Of a stretch of 64,000 bases of DNA, positions 43,858 through 52,564 are shown in pieces. The stretch comes from TMED109 sp002171375 (GTDB taxonomy: Bacteria; Pseudomonadota; Alphaproteobacteria; TMED109). The notes beneath the pieces are model-generated. The model was not told the DNA's origin, searched no databases, and saw nothing but the letters and a program-made list of their open reading frames with translations. The DNA lies in the NCBI GenBank assembly GCA_965657505.1, contig CBFHON010000001.1:62001-126000 (forward strand), written 5' to 3'. The first letter of the stretch is position 1. Each line of letters opens with the position of its first letter. The translations under genes were made by a program, and so were the position numbers.

Positions 43858-45813
43858 ATGAGTATAGAAATTGAATGGTTAAGCTATGATGTAGTTGTAG
43901 TTGGTTCTGGTGGAGCAGGGGCTCAAGCTGCCTCGGCAGCCTCAGAACAGGGAGCACGAGTATTATTGGTTTCCAAAGATCCTTTAGGAGCATCGGATAC
44001 CAAAATTTCTGAGGGATTAGCAACCGTTAGAGAATCCGGATCTGATGATGATATAGAAGAGGTGTTATCAGAAAATGTTAAATTGGCTGGCGGAGACTTA
44101 CCTATAAAAAAGCTTACTGACACATTTTCAAAATATTCAAAAGAAGCATATGATAAATACAGAGAAAATGGATTAAGACCTTCAATAAATAAAGCTAAAA
44201 ATCGACCTCAATCTCTTCCTTTAGCAATGGGTGGACATACTAGGAATAGATCTGTCGGGCATGAAAATCATGGAGTGGCTTTTGGACATGCTAATTGGGA
44301 TGCAATTATAAAAGAGAAAAATATTGATTATCTTGAAGATGCATGGTTTTTAGATTTAGTAGTAGATAAAAGTAGCGAAGATAACAAGTCGATTATTGTG
44401 GGCGGGTTAGTATACGATGCCAGTAAAGGAGTGATATTAGCAATTAAGTCGCCATCTGTTATAATAGCTGCTGGTGGCTTATCTACTTTATTTTTTCCTA
44501 AGACAGATACAATGCGAGGTAATACCGGTGACAGTTATGCTATAGCTTTAAGAGCAGGAGCAGATTTGGTAGATATGGAACAGCTTCAATTTTTACCTTT
44601 TTGCCTAGCTTCACCTCCTTCCTATGAAGGTTTACTTGCTGGGGAACCTTCAACAGCAAGTTACTTAGGTGTATTAAGAGATAAAAATGGAAAGATTATA
44701 TTAAATGGAGTGCATTTAAGGACTAGAGCGGCATGTTCGGAAGCAATTATGAGGGCTGTAGAAGACGGACGAGGAAGTCCTAATGGAGGTGCCTTTTTAG
44801 ATATGACTGCAAATAAAGAACTTCCAAAATCAGGTCCATATTTTATGAAATATTTACAGGACAGTTTACCAACAGCTTATATAAATGCTCGTCAAGCACT
44901 TGGTAAAGAAGCTGCTAAAGTAGAAACAGCATGGGAAGTACGTCCTGGTGCTCACTATATGATGGGAGGAATTAGAGTAAATGATGAGGGGCAGAGCGTA
45001 GGAGGAGAGGATGAAGGTTCTGTAAAATACGGAATAACAGGTTTATATGCAGCTGGACAAGCCATGGGAGGGTTATTTGGAGCTAATAGATTAGGCTCTA
45101 CATCTTTAACAGAGTTAGCAGTTTTTGGAAATAGATCCGGTATAGCTGCAGCTAAGCATGCACTAAATAATAAATTTAAAGTCAGCCAAGTAACTTTTGA
45201 TAAATATATAAATGAATATTCTAAATTGTTCGGCCAAAAAGGCACTATATCATCTAATAGTTTAAGAGAGATGCTTCAAAAAGAAAGTTGGAAAAATATT
45301 GGCCCAGTCAGAACAGCAAAGGGCATAGAAAAAATGGAAAATTTAATAAAAGATATAAAGTCAAAACTTACTAATATCTCTATACCTAATTATTTTTTAT
45401 GGAATCAAGCATTTCTAGATTATGTAGAATTAAAAAATATGTTGTTTTCCGCCCAATTAATAGGTCTAGCGGCTAAAGAAAGAAGTGGAAGTATTGGAGG
45501 GCATGTTAGGTTGGATGCAAAAAATATTTCTATATTTTCAAAACCTTACTCAACTGTAGTTAATAAAAATAATAATAGCTATTTAGTTAAAAAGTTAAAT
45601 AGAACTAGAACTCCACTTAAGAACTTAATTTATTATAAAATTTTGGAAAAAAAGAGATTGTTTGAGGCTAGAATATTATCTGTTCTTCCTAAAAGTATGA
45701 AAGATAAAAAGTTAGAAAAAAAATATAAAGATATTATGTCAGCGAGTGGTAAAGCGCCTGAAATTATGCCAGGGGGAACAGATGGCGCAATTGGCGAAAC
45801 AACTTCACCATGA
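43858..45813 (+). CDS. Fumarate reductase/succinate dehydrogenase-like flavoprotein subunit
   Basis: 651 residues from the ATG at 43858 (GAGG 5 bases upstream; an in-frame GTG at 43852 lies in that site). VVVVGSGGAGAQAASAA binds FAD. The conserved active-site frame of SdhA/FrdA is present: GHTRNRSVGHEN, GNTGDSYAIALRAGADLVDMEQLQF, VRPGAHYMMGGIRV and RLGSTSLTELAVFGNRSG. The histidine that carries covalent FAD in SdhA (SHT motif) reads SDT here, suggesting non-covalent FAD. It overlaps a cognate Fe-S gene by 4 bases. No membrane anchor gene is present. It lies just before nicX, which hints at reduction of an unsaturated C4 acid (inference). Confidence 0.85.
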   Translation: MSIEIEWLSYDVVVVGSGGAGAQAASAASEQGARVLLVSKDPLGASDTKISEGLATVRESGSDDDIEEVLSENVKLAGGDLPIKKLTDTFSKYSKEAYDKYRENGLRPSINKAKNRPQSLPLAMGGHTRNRSVGHENHGVAFGHANWDAIIKEKNIDYLEDAWFLDLVVDKSSEDNKSIIVGGLVYDASKGVILAIKSPSVIIAAGGLSTLFFPKTDTMRGNTGDSYAIALRAGADLVDMEQLQFLPFCLASPPSYEGLLAGEPSTASYLGVLRDKNGKIILNGVHLRTRAACSEAIMRAVEDGRGSPNGGAFLDMTANKELPKSGPYFMKYLQDSLPTAYINARQALGKEAAKVETAWEVRPGAHYMMGGIRVNDEGQSVGGEDEGSVKYGITGLYAAGQAMGGLFGANRLGSTSLTELAVFGNRSGIAAAKHALNNKFKVSQVTFDKYINEYSKLFGQKGTISSNSLREMLQKESWKNIGPVRTAKGIEKMENLIKDIKSKLTNISIPNYFLWNQAFLDYVELKNMLFSAQLIGLAAKERSGSIGGHVRLDAKNISIFSKPYSTVVNKNNNSYLVKKLNRTRTPLKNLIYYKILEKKRLFEARILSVLPKSMKDKKLEKKYKDIMSASGKAPEIMPGGTDGAIGETTSP

Positions 45814-46544
45814 ATAAAAATATACATTCTATAGAAGTTAATATTGTTACCGTAAGAGATGGTGCTGAAAAAGTAGTATCTTATACTTATAATAAAAGAG
45901 AAGAAAAAGAAAAGCCTATGGCTTTAGACGTTCTAATGCAAGCTCAGTCATCAGTTATTCCGGATTTAGCGTTTCGTTTTGGATGTAGAGCAAGAAATTG
46001 TGGGGTATGCACAATTGATATCAACGATAGGCCTAGAGTAGCTTGTAGAGCTAGAGTGAAAGATGGAGATAAACTGAGCGCTATTGCAACATTACCAGTA
46101 TTAAGTGATTTAGTTGTAAGAAGAGATGGTATAGCAAGACAAATGAGAGGATTAAAAACTTCAGCTCAGGGTAATGACTTGAATGTAGAAGCTCCTGAAG
46201 TTTATCACGATTTAACGGCATGTATAGAATGCTATGCATGTTTAGACAAATGTCCTATGCATTCAAGAAATTTTGAAGGTAAATTACCCGGTGACGTGAA
46301 AGATGCATTACCTAATGCATCTGAAGGTTATATTCATGGTAATCCATTTTCATTACTAAAACTTGAAAGATTAAGAAATGACCCACTTACTTCTGAACAA
46401 GGAAAAAATATTGCTATAGAAAAAGCAATAGATTTAGGCCTAGACGCCTGCTTAGATTGTCCAGGATGTAAATGTGGTGTAGGAATTGACCTTAAAAATA
46501 AGGTTGTTAAACCACTTCTTGAAGCAGCAAAAAATAAACTATAA
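45810..46544 (+). CDS. Fumarate reductase/succinate dehydrogenase-like iron-sulfur subunit
   Basis: 244 residues. The N-terminal ferredoxin domain has CRARNCGVC (about residues 61-69) plus a fourth cysteine in RVACRARV, the SdhB-type 2Fe-2S set. The C-terminal domain has CIECYACLDKCP, a 4Fe-4S motif, and CLDCPGCKCGVGID near the end, a modified version of the second SdhB cysteine group. It would pass electrons to or from the flavoprotein with which it overlaps. Without membrane subunits the pair is probably cytoplasmic or uses another quinone or ferredoxin partner. Confidence 0.84.
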   Translation: MNKNIHSIEVNIVTVRDGAEKVVSYTYNKREEKEKPMALDVLMQAQSSVIPDLAFRFGCRARNCGVCTIDINDRPRVACRARVKDGDKLSAIATLPVLSDLVVRRDGIARQMRGLKTSAQGNDLNVEAPEVYHDLTACIECYACLDKCPMHSRNFEGKLPGDVKDALPNASEGYIHGNPFSLLKLERLRNDPLTSEQGKNIAIEKAIDLGLDACLDCPGCKCGVGIDLKNKVVKPLLEAAKNKL

Positions 46545-46548
46545 AGTT

Positions 46549-46567
46549 ATTCTGTATTTTACAGAAT
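46549..46567. other. 8-bp hairpin after the Fe-S subunit gene
   Basis: ATTCTGTA-TTT-TACAGAAT begins 5 bases after the stop codon. It has no downstream T run, so it may stabilise the 3' end or act as an operator for nicX rather than terminate transcription. Confidence 0.5.
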
Positions 46568-46646
46568 ATGTTCAGTTAGTATAAAATTTGTAAATAAAAT
46601 TATACAATATATAATGATGCTTTATTGTGCATTAAAGGTGAGGAAT

Positions 46647-47693
46647 ATGTTGAGAGAAAATTTAGAGTCTAAATGGATAGATTGCTTTGAAAAAAGCTTT
46701 TTATTAAGTGGTGTAAGTAAAAATAATACAGTTGCTATAATTTCTGAAACACAATCTCGGCAAGTTTTAATAGATTTGTCAATGCATGCATTGTCAAGAA
46801 TTGGTGCAAAACCCATTCAATTTAATGTGCCTACTCCAAAATTAAAAGATGTTATTCCAGTTAGGTCAACTGGATCCTGTTATTCATTTGAAGGTTATGA
46901 AGCTGTATTACCAGCTCTAAGTTCATGTGATTTAATTATTGATTGCACAGTAGAAGGGATGCTGCATTCAAAAGAATTGCAAACTATTATTAAAGGTGGA
47001 GGACGTCTCTTAATGATATCGAATGAACATCCTGAAGTGTTAGAGAGATGCATGCCTGATAAGAGTTTGACTCCTAAAGTTATTACTAGTCTGGATATAT
47101 TGAAAACTTCTAAAACTATGAAGGTTAGTTCTAGTGCAGGAACAAATCTTAACGTTGATATTAATGGAGCTCCGGCTAGAGCAGGCGCTGGTTATCTTAC
47201 TCCGGGCGAAAAGGTGGCTTATTGGCCTGCCGGTTTAGCATTATTTTTTCCGCTTAAGAATACAGTAAATGGAAAAGTAGTTTTGGATACTGGAGATGTA
47301 AATTTAACTTTTAAAAAATATATAGAAAGCCCTGTTATTTTAACTATTGAGAATGACTTTGTTACTAATATTGAGGGTGAAGGATTAGATGCAAATTTAA
47401 TGAGGTCGTATTATGAGGGATGGAAAGATCCAAATGCATATGCTATTTCGCATGTAGGTTGGGGGCTTAATCCTAAGGCTAGATGGGATGCATTAACAAT
47501 GTATGATAAGCAAGACGTAAATTGTACGGAATTAAGAGCCTTTGCGGGTAATTTTTTAATTTCTACTGGTGCAAATGAGTTTGCTAAGAGATATACCACT
47601 TGTCATTTTGATTTACCAATGAGAAATTGCGATATAAAAATTGATGATACTGTTATTGTAAAATCAGGGAAACTGGTAGGTCCCTTAGGTTAA
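46647..47693 (+). CDS. nicX: 2,5-dihydroxypyridine 5,6-dioxygenase (NicX-like)
   Basis: 348 residues from the ATG at 46647. AAGGTGAGG just upstream supports it, and the length fits P. putida NicX (350). A frame opening 11 codons earlier is less likely. Motifs match NicX along its length: GTRILL-like GGRLLMISNEHPEVLERC, YWPAGLALFFPL, VLDTGDVNL, ISHVGWGLNPKARWDAL and the end CHFDLPMRNCDI. The iron ligands expected from NicX (H265, H318, D320) correspond to H269, H320 and D322. NicX opens 2,5-dihydroxypyridine to N-formylmaleamate using Fe(II) and O2. The stop overlaps the next ATG by 1 base. Confidence 0.87.
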   Translation: MLRENLESKWIDCFEKSFLLSGVSKNNTVAIISETQSRQVLIDLSMHALSRIGAKPIQFNVPTPKLKDVIPVRSTGSCYSFEGYEAVLPALSSCDLIIDCTVEGMLHSKELQTIIKGGGRLLMISNEHPEVLERCMPDKSLTPKVITSLDILKTSKTMKVSSSAGTNLNVDINGAPARAGAGYLTPGEKVAYWPAGLALFFPLKNTVNGKVVLDTGDVNLTFKKYIESPVILTIENDFVTNIEGEGLDANLMRSYYEGWKDPNAYAISHVGWGLNPKARWDALTMYDKQDVNCTELRAFAGNFLISTGANEFAKRYTTCHFDLPMRNCDIKIDDTVIVKSGKLVGPLG

Positions 47694-48529
47694 TGACTTT
47701 AAATAAAATAAAGCAAGGTTCAGTAAGAGGTAAGCCTCTAATTAATTTTAAAGAAACTGGTAATGGCCCTCCCGTAATATTTTTACACGGAATAGGTGGA
47801 AATAGTGACAATTGGTACGAGCAGCAAAATGCTATTGCAAATGATTTTACGGCCATAGCGTGGGATGCAAGAGGTTATGGTGATTCAGATGATTACGAAG
47901 GACCACTTAAGTTTGAAGATTTTAGCCACGATTTAATTAGATTATTAGATACTAAAAATATAGATAAAGCGCATTTAGTAGGTTTATCTATGGGTGCTAG
48001 AATATTAATGGACTTTTATCCAAAGTATAGAGATAGAGTTGCTACATTATTTTTATGTGATTGTTTTTTTGATTATAAAATTTTAAGTAAAGATAAACAA
48101 AAAGAATTTATTAATTTAAGACAAAAACCCCTTAAGAGTGGAAAAACACTAAGCGAGATTGCTCCAGCTCTTATTAATTCTCTCGTGGGTCCAAATTGCT
48201 CAGATGAAGCTAAATTAAAAATAAAAAATAGTTTTTTAAAAATTCATATTGAATCTTATTTAAAAACTATTTCTGAGAGTATTACTTATAATGCCAGCAG
48301 TAATTTATCAAAATTTAATGTTCCTACTCAGCTAGTTTATGGAGAGTATGATAAATTAACGCCTGTAAGTATTGGATATCTAGCTAAAGAAAAAATTAAA
48401 AATTCTTCGTTAAATATTATCAAAAATGCTGGGCATTTAAGTAATATAGAACAACCATTAAGTTTTAATAAAATTCTTTTAGAATTCTTATTCGAACATA
48501 AAGATAAGGCAAATTTTAAGGAAGTATAA
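47693..48529 (+). CDS. nicD: Alpha/beta hydrolase, probable N-formylmaleamate deformylase (NicD-like)
   Basis: 278 residues. VIFLHGIGGNSDNW (oxyanion hole region, about residue 28) and the nucleophile elbow VGLSMGAR put the catalytic serine near residue 99. An aspartate follows at about 123 (LCDCFF) and a histidine at about 248 (NAGHLSN). These positions are close to the S101-D125-H245 triad of P. putida NicD. NicD removes formate from N-formylmaleamate, the NicX product. Translational coupling to nicX supports this. Other alpha/beta hydrolase functions cannot be excluded by sequence alone. Confidence 0.78.
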   Translation: MTLNKIKQGSVRGKPLINFKETGNGPPVIFLHGIGGNSDNWYEQQNAIANDFTAIAWDARGYGDSDDYEGPLKFEDFSHDLIRLLDTKNIDKAHLVGLSMGARILMDFYPKYRDRVATLFLCDCFFDYKILSKDKQKEFINLRQKPLKSGKTLSEIAPALINSLVGPNCSDEAKLKIKNSFLKIHIESYLKTISESITYNASSNLSKFNVPTQLVYGEYDKLTPVSIGYLAKEKIKNSSLNIIKNAGHLSNIEQPLSFNKILLEFLFEHKDKANFKEV

Positions 48530-48533
48530 AACT

Positions 48534-50165
48534 ATGAAAGAAGTTTCAGTTCTAATATCAGGTGGAGGATCTGTAGGTTTGTCTTTAGCTGCAGAATTAG
48601 GTTGGAGAAATATAGATTGTATGTTGGTAGAACAGGCATCAGGATTAAATAATCATCCAAGAGCTAATGCTGTAGCAAATAGAACCATGGAATATTATCG
48701 TAGATGGGGAATAGATAAAGCTATTACAGAAGCTGGTATTCCTCCTGATCATCCTGCAGATTATTATTGGGTCTCTAGCTTGCATGGAAGACAGCTTCAC
48801 GGAATATCTTTGCCTCCTTTTAAAAAGATTAGGGAAGTTAAAGATACTGGAGGTTATGTTAAAGAAGAGCATACATGGTCTCCTTATTTAAAAACTATAA
48901 CGGGGCAGAATGAAGTAGAAGAAACTATTTTAAATTATATTGATACACTTTCTAATATTAATATGAATTTTAATTGTTCATTAGAATCATTTGAACAAGA
49001 TTCATTAGGAGTTACGAGTAAGGTAAAAAATATAAAATCTGGGGTAATAGAGGAGGTAAGAAGTAAATATCTGATTGCATGCGATGGCGGTAAATCCATG
49101 GTAAGAGAAAAGCTAAATATTGGTTTAAGTGGAAGAGCTGATATGGCTAAATTTGTATCAATTTATTTTAAAGCTCCTGACTTCATGAAATGTCATAAAT
49201 TTGGTTCAGCTAATATATTTTTTCCTTTACATAAAGATTATGCAGGTTTTCTTCTTAATTGGGATGGAGGAACTACTTTTACTTATCATTTGATGCTTAA
49301 GCCGGGACAATTGTGGAATAAAGTAAATACAAAAAAATCTATAGAAGATGTATTAGGACAAACAACAGATATTGAAATTTTATCTGTCCAACCATGGACA
49401 GCTCATGCATTAGTTGCAGATAAATACCATGATAAACGAGTTATTATGGCCGGTGATGCAGTACATTTATTTACTCCAACAGGAGGTTTTGGAATGAATA
49501 CGGGTGTATCCGATGCTATTGATATTGCTTGGAAAGTTCAAGCTATGGTTGAGGGTTGGGGAGGATCAAAATTAATTGATAGTTATTTTGAAGAAAGACA
49601 CTCTATAGGAGTAAGAAATACAAAAGAGGCAGCAGATTGTTTTGATCAATTAAAGTCCGTTATGCAATATGGAGATATTCTAGATGAAGACTCAAAACGT
49701 GCAGAAAAATTAAGAGAAGAATTATCTATTAATTTGAAGGAACAAGATAAATTAATTGCTTCTTCTGGAACATTATTGGGTTACAGGTATAATAATTCTT
49801 CTATAGTTATTCCTGATGGAACAGAAGAAACTTTAGATAACCCTAGAAAATATATACCAACGGCTAGACCTGGGCATAGAGCTCCTCATATATGGCTTGA
49901 AGAAGGAGTTTCTATATACGATAAATTTAATCAAAATTTTACTTTATTAGTTTTTACAGAAGATCTAAAAGAGGCTAAAAAATTAATAAGTAAAGCAAAG
50001 AGTATTGGTTTGCCTATTCATTTACTTCAAATAAATGATAAAGATGTATTAAATTTATATGTAAATAAGTATGTAATAATTAGACCAGACCTTATGGTAG
50101 CTTGGAGGTCTGATTATATTCCAGATAATTCTATTGATATTTTAAATACAATTATAGGTAATTAG
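48534..50165 (+). CDS. Class A FAD-dependent aromatic monooxygenase
   Basis: 543 residues. VLISGGGSVGLSLAAELG binds FAD, the DG motif is ACDGGKSMVREKL (around residue 185), and the GD motif is VIMAGDAVHLFTPTGGFGMNTGVSDAIDIAWKV (around 304). The C-terminal 130 residues resemble the thioredoxin-like domain of PheA/TfdB/MhpA hydroxylases. These use NAD(P)H and O2 to hydroxylate phenolic rings. It starts 4 bases after the NicD-like gene. I infer that it makes the dihydroxypyridine substrate for NicX from a hydroxylated pyridine (carboxylate). The known enzymes for that step (NicC, HpaM) are shorter, about 380 residues. Confidence 0.86.
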   Translation: MKEVSVLISGGGSVGLSLAAELGWRNIDCMLVEQASGLNNHPRANAVANRTMEYYRRWGIDKAITEAGIPPDHPADYYWVSSLHGRQLHGISLPPFKKIREVKDTGGYVKEEHTWSPYLKTITGQNEVEETILNYIDTLSNINMNFNCSLESFEQDSLGVTSKVKNIKSGVIEEVRSKYLIACDGGKSMVREKLNIGLSGRADMAKFVSIYFKAPDFMKCHKFGSANIFFPLHKDYAGFLLNWDGGTTFTYHLMLKPGQLWNKVNTKKSIEDVLGQTTDIEILSVQPWTAHALVADKYHDKRVIMAGDAVHLFTPTGGFGMNTGVSDAIDIAWKVQAMVEGWGGSKLIDSYFEERHSIGVRNTKEAADCFDQLKSVMQYGDILDEDSKRAEKLREELSINLKEQDKLIASSGTLLGYRYNNSSIVIPDGTEETLDNPRKYIPTARPGHRAPHIWLEEGVSIYDKFNQNFTLLVFTEDLKEAKKLISKAKSIGLPIHLLQINDKDVLNLYVNKYVIIRPDLMVAWRSDYIPDNSIDILNTIIGN

Positions 50166-50175
50166 GTTAAATTAC

Positions 50176-50202
50176 TTTAAGCTTAAACATTTTAAGCTTG
50201 AA
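50176..50202. other. 12-bp hairpin with tandem AAGCTT palindromes before the aminobenzoyl-CoA operon
   Basis: TTTAAGCTTAAA (50176-50187, a perfect palindrome) and TTTAAGCTTGAA (50191-50202) are separated by CAT; together they can form a 12-pair hairpin with one G-T pair. It lies just after the monooxygenase stop. It may be a terminator without a clear T run, or an operator for the MarR protein encoded at 53320. Confidence 0.5.
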
Positions 50203-50266
50203 ATATATTTCAATGTAAACTACTTTTATATTAATTTTATTTAATATATTACGAAGTGGTGGTTTT

Positions 50267-52561
50267 ATGAAAATAGCATGTATAGGAGGAGGTCCAGGAG
50301 GATTATACTTTGCTATTTCTATGAAATTAAAGAAGCCGGAAGTTGACATATCTGTAATTGAGAGAAATAAGGCAGCTGATACATTCGGATGGGGGGTAGT
50401 ACTATCCGATGAAACACTTGATAATCTTAATAAAAATGATCCAGTAAGTGCTGAAAAAATTCGCTCTAATTTTGCTTATTGGGATGACATTGCAGTTATA
50501 TATAAACATAAAAAACTTAAGTCTTCAGGTCATGGTTTTTGTGGAATTGGTCGAAAAAAATTATTAATAATTTTACAGGATAGAGCAAGAGAATTAGGAG
50601 TAAATCTAAAATTTGAAGCAGAAGTAGGAAATATATCTGAATACAAAAAAAATTATGATATAGTCATAGCCTCTGATGGATTAAACTCAAAAACTCGTAA
50701 TGAATATAAAGATATTTTTAAAGCCGATGTAGATACGAGGAAGTGTCCATTTATTTGGTTAGGTACTAATCAAAAATTTGATGATGCTTTTACCTTTATT
50801 TTTGAAAAAACTAAATATGGGTGGATTTGGGCTCATGCTTACCAGTTTGATGCAAATACTGCCACTTTTATAGTAGAATGTAGTCAAAGTACTTTTGATA
50901 AATTTGGTTTTTCTAATCTTTCTCAACAGGAAAGTATTGATATTTGTCAGAATATATTTTCCAAGTATCTTGATGGCAATAGTTTAATGACTAATGCTAG
51001 TCATATCAGAGGTTCTGCATGGATAAAATTTCCAAGAGTTTTATGCGAAAAATGGAGTCATGAAAATATAGTTTTACTAGGAGATGCTGCAGCTACAGCA
51101 CATTTTTCAATAGGTTCTGGTACCAAATTAGCATTAGAAAGTGGAATTTCTCTTGCAAATAATTTATTTAAAGAAAAAAATTATAGTGAAGCTTTTGAAA
51201 AGTATGAAGAAGAGAGAAAATTAGAGGTATTGAGACTTCAATCAGCTGCTAGAAATTCTGTAGAGTGGTTTGAAGATGTAGAAAGATATTTAGATTTAGA
51301 TCCTATACAATTGAAATATTCTTTATTGACTAGATCTCAAAGAATTAGTCATGAAAATTTAAGAGAACGTGATCCTATTTGGTTAAATGAAGCTGAGAAA
51401 TGGTTTCAAAGTCAAAATAATTTTAAAAGTAATAAAAATATAAGAGCTCCAATGTTTGCTCCTTTAAAATTAAGGGAATTGCAGTTAAAGAATAGAGTAG
51501 TTGTATCTCCTATGGCACAATATAAGGCAATAGATGGTTGTCCTAACGATTGGCATTTAGTTCATTATGGAGAAAGGGCGAAAGGTGGAGCAGGATTAGT
51601 ATATATTGAAATGACATGTGTATCTCCGGAAGGCCGAATTACTCCGGGATGTACAGGACTATATTCTGATAAACATGAAGAAGCTTGGAAAAAAATAGTT
51701 GATTTTATACATCTAGAAACAGACGCTAAAATATGTTGTCAAATAGGTCATTCTGGTCGCAAAGGTTCTACACAAGTAGGATGGGAAGAAATGGATGCAC
51801 CACTTAAAAAAGACAATTGGTCACTAGTTTCTGCGTCAGCTATTCCGTGGAGTAAAAAAAATGCTGTACCTGAGGAAATGACTGAAAAACAAATGCAAAA
51901 AGTATTAAAGCAATTTGTTTCTTCAGTGAAAATGGCAAATAGAGCAGGTTTTGATATGATAGAATTACATGCTGCTCATGGTTACTTAATATCTTCATTT
52001 ATTTCTCCAAAATCAAATATTAGAAAAGATAAATACGGAGGCACGTTAGAAAATAGGATGCGTTATCCTCTGGAAATAGCTAAAGCAATGAGGACAAATT
52101 GGCCAAAAGAGAAACCTATGTCCGTTAGAATATCAGCAAATGATTGGTTAGGAGAAGATGGAATTACACCTAAAGATTCTGTTGAAATAGCAAAAATGTT
52201 TAAAAATCTAGGTATAGATATAATAGACGTATCTTCTGGTCAAACTTCAAAAGATGCTAGTCCTGTATATGGAAGAATGTTTCAAACTCCTTTTTCTGAT
52301 AGAATTAGAAACGAAGTAGGTATTAAGACTATGGCTGTTGGAAACATATATGAGGCAGACCATGTTAATTCAATACTTATGGCAGGCAGAGCAGATTTAG
52401 TATGTTTAGCGCGACCACACTTATCTGACCCGTATTGGACACTTCATGCTGCGGCAAGTATTGGTGATAGATATGAAAATTGGCCTAAGCCATATCTGGC
52501 AGGGCGGGATCAAACTTGGAGGTTGGCTGATAGAGAAAATGAACAAGAGAAGGATAACTAA
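50267..52561 (+). CDS. Bifunctional 2-aminobenzoyl-CoA monooxygenase/reductase or salicylyl-CoA 5-hydroxylase
   Basis: 764 residues, a natural fusion. The N-terminal half (about 1-385) is a class A flavin hydroxylase: CIGGGPGGLYFAISM and LLGDAAATAHFSIGSGTKLALES. The C-terminal half (about 390-750) is an old-yellow-enzyme-like reductase: MFAPLKLRELQLKNRVVVSPM, CQIGHSGRKG, IELHAAHGYLISSFISPKSN and YGGTLENRMRYPLEI. This architecture is that of 2-aminobenzoyl-CoA monooxygenase/reductase of Azoarcus evansii and of the salicylyl-CoA 5-hydroxylase annotated in actinobacteria. It dearomatises or hydroxylates the CoA-bound ring. The downstream ligase and RidA favour an aminobenzoate substrate. Confidence 0.88.
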   Translation: MKIACIGGGPGGLYFAISMKLKKPEVDISVIERNKAADTFGWGVVLSDETLDNLNKNDPVSAEKIRSNFAYWDDIAVIYKHKKLKSSGHGFCGIGRKKLLIILQDRARELGVNLKFEAEVGNISEYKKNYDIVIASDGLNSKTRNEYKDIFKADVDTRKCPFIWLGTNQKFDDAFTFIFEKTKYGWIWAHAYQFDANTATFIVECSQSTFDKFGFSNLSQQESIDICQNIFSKYLDGNSLMTNASHIRGSAWIKFPRVLCEKWSHENIVLLGDAAATAHFSIGSGTKLALESGISLANNLFKEKNYSEAFEKYEEERKLEVLRLQSAARNSVEWFEDVERYLDLDPIQLKYSLLTRSQRISHENLRERDPIWLNEAEKWFQSQNNFKSNKNIRAPMFAPLKLRELQLKNRVVVSPMAQYKAIDGCPNDWHLVHYGERAKGGAGLVYIEMTCVSPEGRITPGCTGLYSDKHEEAWKKIVDFIHLETDAKICCQIGHSGRKGSTQVGWEEMDAPLKKDNWSLVSASAIPWSKKNAVPEEMTEKQMQKVLKQFVSSVKMANRAGFDMIELHAAHGYLISSFISPKSNIRKDKYGGTLENRMRYPLEIAKAMRTNWPKEKPMSVRISANDWLGEDGITPKDSVEIAKMFKNLGIDIIDVSSGQTSKDASPVYGRMFQTPFSDRIRNEVGIKTMAVGNIYEADHVNSILMAGRADLVCLARPHLSDPYWTLHAAASIGDRYENWPKPYLAGRDQTWRLADRENEQEKDN

Positions 52562-52564
52562 GAC

